Origin: Bacillota bacterium
GTDB lineage: Bacteria > Bacillota > Clostridia > Christensenellales > CAG-138
Direction of reading: 5' to 3'
Length of the DNA: 5,266 nucleotides
NCBI GenBank assembly: GCA_023461495.1
Contig: JAEYLA010000288.1
Location: forward strand, 1-5,266
Shown: positions 1-4,905 of the stretch, in pieces
How positions within the stretch are numbered: the first letter of the stretch is position 1
Layout: every line of letters starts with the position of its first letter
Notes under the pieces: model-generated
What the model saw: the letters and a program-made list of their open reading frames with translations, nothing else
Databases searched by the model: none
What the model was told of the DNA's origin: nothing
Translations under genes and position numbers: made by a program

Positions 1-1031
1 CTGCGGTCAAAGAGATCCGCCACATTGCCTGAAAAGTCGCCCGCAAAGCGGAGGGTGTGCAGAGATTTGACAGGATATTTTTTGTTAAGTCCCAAATAGA
101 GCACAAAACCGGAGCAGGAGTATTCCATTTTGGAAAGGAGTTTGTCCGTATATCTGCCTCTGTTTTCCGGCCGGGCAATCAGGTTTCGGACCGCATACGG
201 AAAATCCGCGCTGCATACGACATAGTCCGCCGGTATGGTCATCCCATTGGCGCGCACGCCGCATGTACGCCCCTGCTGGATTAGAATTTCTTCTACGTTT
301 TTATTGAGCTGCAACTTTCCGCCCAGTTCCAAGAACAGGCGCTTTAAGCCTTCCGCCATCGCGTACATCCCGCCCTTGATAAACCACACCCCGTACAGAA
401 GCTGGATCATGGGAAGCACGGCGTACAACGGAGGAACGTCAAGCTTCGTGGCGCCGGTGTAGAGCGTGTGGAATGCCAAAGCCTTTTTCAGCCGGTCGTC
501 TTTGACAAAGCGGGGGATGGACGCGTATGCGCGGCTGAGCGTGCGCAGGCGCAGCCCATGGTAAACGGACTTGGGATGAAGGAGGTCCCATGGGCCCCGG
601 AAGGCGCGGGAAAGAAAGTGATTTTTTGCGGTAAGGTAGCGCCCATACGTGCCGGCAAGGTAGGAAAAATAGCCCTGCGCGTCGCGCCCGTCTACCCGCT
701 CCAACGTGCGGGTCAGCTCTACGATATCCCCGGAAAACAGAAGCGGATCGCGGTTTTGAAACTGCAGCGTGAGCATGGGCTCCACGCGTTCCATCGAAAT
801 ATAGTCGTCTGGGTTTTTGTTGCAGGCTTCAAACGCCTCGCGATAGATTACGGGCATCATGACCACGGTGGGGCCAAGGTCAAAGGAAAAGCCGTCCCCT
901 GAGACCTGCTGCATCCTGCCTCCGAAGGCTGATTCTTTTTCCAAAAGCGTTACCTGATACCCGGCGAACTGCAGACGGGCGGCGGCGGACAGGCCGGAAA
1001 TACCAGCCCCGATGACAATCACCTTTTTCAT
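1..1031 (-). CDS. CrtI/CrtN-family FAD-dependent phytoene desaturase-like oxidoreductase (partial, C-terminus missing)
   Basis: Reading the minus strand by hand from 1031 to the left edge gives 343 uninterrupted codons. The N-terminus is an FAD-binding Rossmann fold: GAGISG with glycines at residues 8, 10 and 13, the acidic E31 closing the second strand, and GGR at 37-39. FDLGPT at 50-55, the block at 187-222 (FHTLYTG, then a Pro-Pro-Leu-Tyr segment, then GVWFIKGGM) and VVCSAD at 271-276 are hallmarks of the phytoene/diapophytoene desaturase family. Known members remove hydrogens from long isoprenoids at the membrane using FAD. The family is usually about 490-510 residues, so roughly 150 C-terminal residues, including the second FAD signature, lie beyond the window. 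The start is supported by AAGGAG seven bases upstream. No phytoene synthase or other carotenoid gene is in view, so the substrate is unknown and another CrtI-like role (isomerase, saturase, ketolase) is possible. The family call is firm; the reaction is not. Confidence 0.9.
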   Translation of the reverse strand, partial: MKKVIVIGAGISGLSAAARLQFAGYQVTLLEKESAFGGRMQQVSGDGFSFDLGPTVVMMPVIYREAFEACNKNPDDYISMERVEPMLTLQFQNRDPLLFSGDIVELTRTLERVDGRDAQGYFSYLAGTYGRYLTAKNHFLSRAFRGPWDLLHPKSVYHGLRLRTLSRAYASIPRFVKDDRLKKALAFHTLYTGATKLDVPPLYAVLPMIQLLYGVWFIKGGMYAMAEGLKRLFLELGGKLQLNKNVEEILIQQGRTCGVRANGMTIPADYVVCSADFPYAVRNLIARPENRGRYTDKLLSKMEYSCSGFVLYLGLNKKYPVKSLHTLRFAGDFSGNVADLFDR

Positions 1032-1038
1032 GACGCCA

Positions 1039-1044
1039 CTCCTT
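1039..1044 (-). promoter_or_regulatory. Ribosome binding site of the CrtI-like gene
   Basis: Minus-strand AAGGAG lies seven bases before the ATG at 1031. It supports that ATG as the start, which also places the Rossmann glycine motif at residues 8-13, as is normal for the family. Confidence 0.8.
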
Positions 1045-1073
1045 CTGTGAAGAATCATTCCGGTCTACAGGTT

Positions 1074-1079
1074 ATGATA
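1074..1079 (-). promoter_or_regulatory. Possible -10 box for the CrtI-like gene (weak)
   Basis: Minus-strand TATCAT matches TATAAT at five of six positions and lies about 43 bases upstream of the ATG. The hexamer 17 bases further upstream (TACAAA at 1097-1102) is a poor -35, matching only three of six. I list it because the gene's promoter should fall in this 249-base divergent gap and this is the best minus-strand candidate I found. Confidence 0.25.
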
Positions 1080-1181
1080 CCGTACATTGCGCGGTTTTTG
1101 TAGATAGCAGTGCACAAATGATGGACAAAGCATGTATAATTCACATTTTGTTTCATTTCTTTGAGCATCTCCCGTACATTG
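1080..1181. repeat. 10-base direct repeat CCGTACATTG in the divergent promoter gap
   Basis: CCGTACATTG occurs exactly at 1080-1089 and again at 1172-1181, 92 bases apart. The copies flank the plus-strand TATAAT at 1135-1140. A chance 10-base match within a 249-base gap is expected only at the level of a few percent. The pair could be a spaced binding site for a regulator of one or both divergent genes, but no known consensus is recognised. Confidence 0.35.
1111..1140 (+). promoter_or_regulatory. Candidate housekeeping-sigma promoter for the chemoreceptor gene
   Basis: A perfect TATAAT lies at 1135-1140, with TGCACA (four of six matches to TTGACA) at 1111-1116 and an 18-base spacer. Transcription would begin near 1147, leaving a leader of about 135 bases before the ATG at 1281. 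Chemoreceptor genes are often read by the flagellar sigma factor (TAAA and GCCGATAA boxes), but I see no such pair here, so housekeeping transcription is the better reading. Confidence 0.45.
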
Positions 1182-1189
1182 GTGGATGC
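1165..1189 (+). promoter_or_regulatory. Stem-loop in the chemoreceptor mRNA leader
   Basis: GCATCTCCC at 1165-1173 pairs with GGTGGATGC at 1181-1189 around a seven-base loop. This gives eight pairs including one G-T wobble, with one mismatch. No T-run follows, so it is not an intrinsic terminator. It lies between the candidate promoter and the start codon, and its loop-side half contains the second CCGTACATTG copy. It does not match the cyclic-di-GMP riboswitch pattern that I can recall. It may be a regulatory or stabilising leader structure, or chance. Confidence 0.3.
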
Positions 1190-1270
1190 GTCGCCTTGAT
1201 CTATGTTTTACAGAAATGGCGGTTTGCTTTTAACGCGGATATCCCGATGATGAACTGGCAATGAAAAAAT

Positions 1271-1275
1271 GAGGT
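1271..1275 (+). promoter_or_regulatory. Ribosome binding site that fixes the chemoreceptor start
   Basis: GAGGT lies five bases before the ATG at 1281. The alternative in-frame ATG at 1269 is preceded by an A-rich stretch with no purine-rich Shine-Dalgarno match, and it overlaps this site. The ATG at 1281 is therefore preferred, shortening the longest possible protein by four residues. Confidence 0.7.
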
Positions 1276-1280
1276 GCGAT

Positions 1281-3704
1281 ATGAAGCGAACGCCTTTTAA
1301 GGGCCTGATGCGTAGGCTCTCCATCCGCATTCCCCTGCAGTTGATTTTGCTCTTAACCCTGATATTCGCCGCGGCTGCAATAGGTGCGGGGCACCTTCTT
1401 TCCCGTTCAACGGTCAGCCGCGCGCGGGAATCGCTGGGGACGATTGCAAAGAACAACGCCACTCTGGCGGGCGAATTCTTTCTTGGCATTGATACCAAGG
1501 CAAAGACGCTGGCGCAGACATTCAATATCCTTCGTACGGATGCAAAAAGCGCGTGGCAGACGGAGGACTCCGTTGAGAAGCTGCTGCGCGAAACGCTCAA
1601 GGAAGAACGCGTGTACTCCGCCCATGCCGCTTTTGCGCCGGACGCCTTTTTACCGGATACGCCAAAGGGTGTCTCCATACGCGTTTTTAGAAGTGGAGAT
1701 ACGCTGATGACCGAAGTGTTCCAGAATGCGGCGGTTTATAGCAAAATGGAATATTACGTCAGATGTAGCGAGACAAAATTGCCCCATATTACGGAGCCCT
1801 ACGCTTATGAGAATAAGAAAAAAGAAACAGCCAGCATCGTGAGCGTATGCGAGCCGATTTTAGATGAACAAGGCAATTTCCTGGGCGTTGCGGTTCTCGA
1901 TGTACTTGTGGGCGCGGTAGACGCCTTGCAATACGACGATGGCGGCTATTCATCCTCGTATGCATATCTGATGACAACAGAGGGCTCGTATCTTGCCCAT
2001 ACAAAGAGAAAAGAAGTGATTGGAACGTCCCTTCTCAAAAGCGACGAAGCGGGGGCGGAGGAAGTCCATGCGTCTGCCAGCCGCGCGGAGGGAGCGCTGC
2101 TCGATCAATATAAAAGCGCCGGAGGCGCGCCGCTCTATCTGTTTGTATATCCCCTGCAGGTTCCCGGCATGCAGGAGCGCATTGTAAGTGTGCTTGCTGT
2201 GGAGCAACAGGAGCCTTCGGGTAGAATCTTAAGCGAATTCCGCAGCATGCCATGGTTGCTTTTAGGCGGGATTGCCTGCTTTGGTGCTGCCGCTTCACTT
2301 CTGCTCAGACGCGCACTCAAACCTGTTGGGGAAATTGTGCGGTTTTCCGAAAAGCTGATGGAAGGAGACCTGGAGGGGGAACTGGATATACGCACCAACG
2401 ATGAGCTTGCGGACATCGGTCAATCTATTACGCGCGTACGGGATACGCTTGTATCGTTGCTTTTTGAAACCGGCGCATTGACAGAGGCGGCACTTTCAGG
2501 CAACCTTTCCACACGTGCGGAGGAAGCGCGGCACAGGGGCGCTTACCGTGCGCTGATTGCGGGCGTTAACCGGACAATCGACGCACTGACCGAACCGATG
2601 GCGCAGGTCAGCCGAATGCTCAACAGCCTGTCAAAGGGAGACCTTGAAGACAGGCTTACGGGAGAATATGCAGGGGATTTTTTAAAGATGCAGCAATCGC
2701 TCAACGGTTCCGTAGAGAGCATCGCATCTTATATTGCTGAAATTTCAGGCATGCTGCAGCGTGTTGCACAAGGCGACCTTTCGGTGGAGCTCACACGGAA
2801 GTATGCGGGGGCGTTTGATGCGCTTAAGCAGAACATCAACGCTATCGTATATGAAATGAATGATATCATCGGCAATATCGGCATTGCGGCGGACCAGGTG
2901 GCGGCAGGCACCCGGCAGGTATCCTTCGGCAACCAGGCAGTCTCAGAGGGCGCTGCGGAGCAGGCGGAGGCAATTAGCGAGCTGACGTCCGCCATGGCTA
3001 AGATATCGGCGCAGACGCAGGAAAACGTAGGGCGTGCAGGGGATGCAAAGACGCTCTCGTTTGCCGCCATAGCGCGCGCAAAGCATGGCGAAGGGCAAAT
3101 GGAGAACACGCAGGCTGCGATGCGGGAGATCTCCGCAGCCTGCAGAGAGATTTCTCGGGTGATTCGCATGATTGATGAGATCGCATTCCAAACAAATATT
3201 CTTGCCCTAAACGCCGCAGTGGAGGCGGCGCATGCGGGGGCGTACGGAAAAGGCTTTGCCGTGGTCGCGGAAGAGGTCAGAAGCCTTGCTGCACGCAGCG
3301 CGCAGGCGGCGCAGGAAACGGCGGAAATGGTGCACAGCGCGCTCAAAAAGACACAGGCGGGCGGCGAGAGCTTGCATAGTACAGCGCAGGCGCTGACGGA
3401 GATGGTACAGAGCATTGAAGAGGAGGCGGAACTTATCGGTGTCATTGCAAAAGCCTCCGGCGAACAGGCGGCGGGCATTGCGCAGGCGGATCGGAACGTT
3501 TCACAGCTTTCCCATGTGGTGCAGGCGAACTCCGCTACAGCGGAGGAGACAGCAGCCGCAAGCGAAGAGCTTTCCGGGCAGGCAGAGCTGCTAAAAGAAC
3601 TCGTTGCCCGCTTTCAGACCAGGGCGGGCGGGGAAGAGGGCACAGCAATCTCGCGGCAGGAATATCGCCCCGAGGATACGGATGCATGCGGAGAAGAAGC
3701 ATAG
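1281..3704 (+). CDS. Methyl-accepting chemotaxis protein with dCache-type sensor and HAMP array
   Basis: This 807-residue transmembrane chemoreceptor should sense a ligand outside the cell and control CheA kinase through CheW. A cationic N-terminus and membrane helix (about 18-40) lead into a dCache-like ectodomain (about 45-320). Its best-marked part is 156-208, with EPY at 172-174, PILDEQGNFLGVAVLD at 192-207 and D207 placed as in Cache folds. A second membrane helix follows (about 323-342). A canonical HAMP (about 345-395; GDLEGEL at 362, NDEL at 373) is followed by three more HAMP-like units at GNL 407, GDL 453 and GDL 498, suggesting a poly-HAMP relay. The signalling hairpin spans about 535-780, with its tip at EIAFQTNILALNAA (633-646) and GKGFAVVAEEVRSLA (656-670). 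Likely methylation helices lie near 556-572 and 749-766. At the tip, E648 is kept, but H651 and A654 replace the usual Arg and Glu. There is no C-terminal NWETF-like CheR/CheB docking peptide. The ectodomain has only two cysteines (C162, C190). The ligand is not predictable; I do not see the Trp-containing amino-acid motif of dCache sensors. Start 1281 was chosen from its ribosome site. Confidence 0.96.
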   Translation: MKRTPFKGLMRRLSIRIPLQLILLLTLIFAAAAIGAGHLLSRSTVSRARESLGTIAKNNATLAGEFFLGIDTKAKTLAQTFNILRTDAKSAWQTEDSVEKLLRETLKEERVYSAHAAFAPDAFLPDTPKGVSIRVFRSGDTLMTEVFQNAAVYSKMEYYVRCSETKLPHITEPYAYENKKKETASIVSVCEPILDEQGNFLGVAVLDVLVGAVDALQYDDGGYSSSYAYLMTTEGSYLAHTKRKEVIGTSLLKSDEAGAEEVHASASRAEGALLDQYKSAGGAPLYLFVYPLQVPGMQERIVSVLAVEQQEPSGRILSEFRSMPWLLLGGIACFGAAASLLLRRALKPVGEIVRFSEKLMEGDLEGELDIRTNDELADIGQSITRVRDTLVSLLFETGALTEAALSGNLSTRAEEARHRGAYRALIAGVNRTIDALTEPMAQVSRMLNSLSKGDLEDRLTGEYAGDFLKMQQSLNGSVESIASYIAEISGMLQRVAQGDLSVELTRKYAGAFDALKQNINAIVYEMNDIIGNIGIAADQVAAGTRQVSFGNQAVSEGAAEQAEAISELTSAMAKISAQTQENVGRAGDAKTLSFAAIARAKHGEGQMENTQAAMREISAACREISRVIRMIDEIAFQTNILALNAAVEAAHAGAYGKGFAVVAEEVRSLAARSAQAAQETAEMVHSALKKTQAGGESLHSTAQALTEMVQSIEEEAELIGVIAKASGEQAAGIAQADRNVSQLSHVVQANSATAEETAAASEELSGQAELLKELVARFQTRAGGEEGTAISRQEYRPEDTDACGEEA

Positions 3705-3727
3705 TCCCTCAAAGTAAAAGCAGATCG

Positions 3728-3760
3728 AAAAAGCGCAGCCGGAAAATATTCCGGCCACGC
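3728..3760 (-). terminator. Intrinsic terminator of the Tim44-like gene (weakly bidirectional)
   Basis: The core stem pairs GCCGGAA (3738-3744) with TTCCGGC (3749-3755) around a four-base loop. In minus-strand RNA, two flanking G-U pairs and an outer GCG/CGC extend this to a continuous 12-pair stem, directly followed by five U residues (3732-3728). In plus-strand RNA the same flanks are C/A mismatches and two C residues precede the T-run at 3763-3767, so plus-strand termination would be weaker. The stem begins 58 bases after the Tim44-like stop codon. Confidence 0.8.
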
Positions 3761-3774
3761 CCTTTTTGTGCTGT

Positions 3775-3802
3775 GCGGCAGGCTGCGCCGCCGCTGCTTT
3801 TT
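3775..3802 (+). terminator. Intrinsic terminator of the chemoreceptor gene
   Basis: GCGGC plus GGC (3775-3783, with A3780 bulged) pairs with GCCGCCGC (3787-3794) around a TGC loop. This makes eight GC pairs, followed three bases later by five T residues at 3798-3802. In the opposite strand the hairpin is not followed by a U-run, so it is plus-oriented. It lies 70 bases after the receptor stop and just downstream of the partly bidirectional hairpin at 3728-3760. Confidence 0.7.
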
Positions 3803-3818
3803 CGTATGGTTTAGCGGG

Positions 3819-4703
3819 CTACCGTGTTTCCTGCGAGACGCCCTTGATGGCGTAGATGGCCCAATCGTGCTTTGCAAGGGTAACAACACTCTCGCAATAT
3901 GGGCATTTCGCGCTCTGGTTGATGGAAAGCGGCGCGCCGCAGCTGGGGCAGCGGACGCTGGTCACGGCGTCTTTAGCGGCAGTGAGCGTGCCGGAGGGCC
4001 GTACAAGGTCCCATTCGTACGTCATGAACCGTTCCTTCTGGGGATCGCCGGAGATAAGTTTTCCGGTCGCGTCATCTTTCGTATAGTCTACAATCCGGGT
4101 GTGCAGTTCAACAACGATGTGGTCGTCATTGCCGCGCTGGTAATAGCCGCGGGGCAGCACGCCAAGTACGGCGATTCGCTCTATGTAATTGGTGTAGCCC
4201 TGACGGCGTATGGCGTCAAGCTGGCGCTCCATCTGGCTGTACAGCGCATCGGTCAAATAGGGCCGCACAGAGGAAATGTTTTTATTCTGCCATGCGTCCT
4301 GCATCTGTACATACAGGTTTGCGAGCTTCTCCGTAAACGCCGCATGATCAAACCCGGGATCAAGCGCCTGATAACGCTCCATGGGGGTCAGTTGGGCGTC
4401 GCTTGTGCGCTGCCCGCCCGCCGGGGTGTTGGCGTTCCCCTTCTTTCCGGCCTTGATAAAAATCAATACAAAGATGATCAGGAACGGAGATATGATGAGA
4501 AGCTCAAAAAAGGTAAGCTCGCTGTCCCCTCCATCGCCGTCACTCCATGAAGAACCGCTGTCCCAGGAAGAAGAGCCGCCTCCGCCGCAATCGCTGTCCC
4601 CGGAGAAGCTGCCGAAATCTGCCCGGGAAGCGCTGGGCAGGAGTATGGCAAAGAAAAAGGCCAGGCACAGTATCAGCGCAATAAGCTGTTTCGCATTCTT
4701 CAT
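3819..4703 (-). CDS. Tim44-like domain protein with signal peptide, membrane anchor and C-terminal zinc ribbon
   Basis: This complete 294-residue protein is of a type I recognise from Clostridia, without a known function. Residues 1-28 look like a signal peptide: a Lys-containing start, hydrophobic 7-22, and SASRA before D29. Residues 29-62 are a low-complexity Gly/Ser/Asp/Trp-rich segment. A membrane helix (about 64-83) is followed by basic KAGKKG, implying that the rest is cytoplasmic. Residues about 114-238 resemble the Tim44/MRPL45-like NTF2-type fold: LDPGFD at 114-119, FTEKLANLYVQMQDAW at 123-138, VRPYLTDALYSQM at 146-158. The last part holds CPSC (252-255) and CPYC (267-270), CxxC-x11-CxxC, a likely zinc ribbon. 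Mitochondrial Tim44 works in protein import, but bacterial Tim44-like proteins are varied, so an import role should not be assumed. The gene converges on the chemoreceptor gene and has its own terminator. The ATG at 4703 is chosen over those at 4727 and 4721 because GGAGG stands six bases upstream of it. Confidence 0.9.
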   Translation of the reverse strand: MKNAKQLIALILCLAFFFAILLPSASRADFGSFSGDSDCGGGGSSSWDSGSSWSDGDGGDSELTFFELLIISPFLIIFVLIFIKAGKKGNANTPAGGQRTSDAQLTPMERYQALDPGFDHAAFTEKLANLYVQMQDAWQNKNISSVRPYLTDALYSQMERQLDAIRRQGYTNYIERIAVLGVLPRGYYQRGNDDHIVVELHTRIVDYTKDDATGKLISGDPQKERFMTYEWDLVRPSGTLTAAKDAVTSVRCPSCGAPLSINQSAKCPYCESVVTLAKHDWAIYAIKGVSQETR

Positions 4704-4709
4704 GGAAAT

Positions 4710-4714
4710 CCTCC
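4710..4714 (-). promoter_or_regulatory. Ribosome binding site that decides the Tim44-like start
   Basis: Minus-strand GGAGG, within AACGGAGG, lies six bases before the ATG at 4703. The upstream in-frame ATGs at 4727 and 4721 would place this strong site inside the coding region and add eight or six basic residues before the signal peptide, so the inner ATG is preferred. Confidence 0.8.
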
Positions 4715-4847
4715 GTTTCATCCGCATATGAACAGCAGGCGTTCTTTACGCTCCCTTAAGTCTATTCGGACAAAACGGGAGATGGTAGTATCTATTGGTT
4801 ACCATTTGTATATAGAAATGAAAACTTTCGTCTTACTGATATAATGA
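4715..4847 (-). other. AT-rich upstream region expected to hold the Tim44-like gene promoter
   Basis: A terminator-like hairpin separates this gap from the lyase, so the Tim44-like gene should start transcription here. I found no convincing -35/-10 pair on the minus strand. TTGTCC (4772-4767) followed 17 bases later by CGTAAA is the nearest, and its -10 is poor. A perfect plus-strand TATAAT at 4840-4845 has no matching -35 and no gene ahead of it. Confidence 0.3.
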
Positions 4848-4875
4848 AGCCCGCCAACCTGAAGGCTGGCGGGCT
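4848..4875 (-). terminator. Hairpin terminator of the MalY/PatB-like gene
   Basis: AGCCCGCCA (4848-4856) pairs with TGGCGGGCT (4867-4875), with an inner CC/GG. In minus-strand RNA the remaining position is a G-U pair, giving a continuous 12-pair stem with a UUCA loop; in plus-strand RNA it is an A/C mismatch. This favours the minus direction. It begins 31 bases after the lyase stop codon and is followed by UCAUUAUAU, which is U-rich but not a clean run, so termination may be imperfect. Confidence 0.65.
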
Positions 4876-4905
4876 GATGTGCGTACCGGGTTACCGGCTG
4901 CTTTT

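Noticed and set aside
468..902. Plus-strand open frame of 144 codons opposite the desaturase
   Set aside because: It is antisense to a continuous CrtI-family frame that carries all expected motifs, and has no family resemblance of its own.
1269..1280. Alternative chemoreceptor start at 1269
   Set aside because: There is no ribosome binding site before it, and the good GAGGT site lies between it and the ATG at 1281.
1141..1280. Possible riboswitch in the receptor leader
   Set aside because: I see only one simple stem-loop and none of the conserved blocks that I recall for cyclic-di-GMP or other common classes.
1032..1280. Flagellar-sigma promoter for the chemoreceptor
   Set aside because: No TAAA box paired with a GCCGATAA-like box was found on the plus strand of this gap.
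1208..1678. Minus-strand open frame of 156 codons over the receptor's start
   Set aside because: It runs antisense to the receptor's membrane helix and sensor start. Its protein is Arg/Ser-rich without a domain.
2729..3478. Minus-strand open frame of 249 codons inside the chemoreceptor gene
   Set aside because: Its Ala/Ser/Cys-rich translation is the typical mirror of an Ala/Glu-rich signalling helix region. No ribosome site or domain is seen.
3768..4550. Plus-strand open frame of 260 codons opposite the Tim44-like gene
   Set aside because: It lies fully antisense to a gene with signal peptide, anchor, fold motifs and zinc ribbon. Its translation shows no recognisable domain, and its start overlaps the terminator hairpins.
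4840..4845. Plus-strand TATAAT upstream of the 4848-4875 hairpin
   Set aside because: There is no -35 at a usable distance and no plus-strand gene follows, so it is probably chance in an AT-rich gap. A tiny hairpin RNA from here would need transcript evidence.
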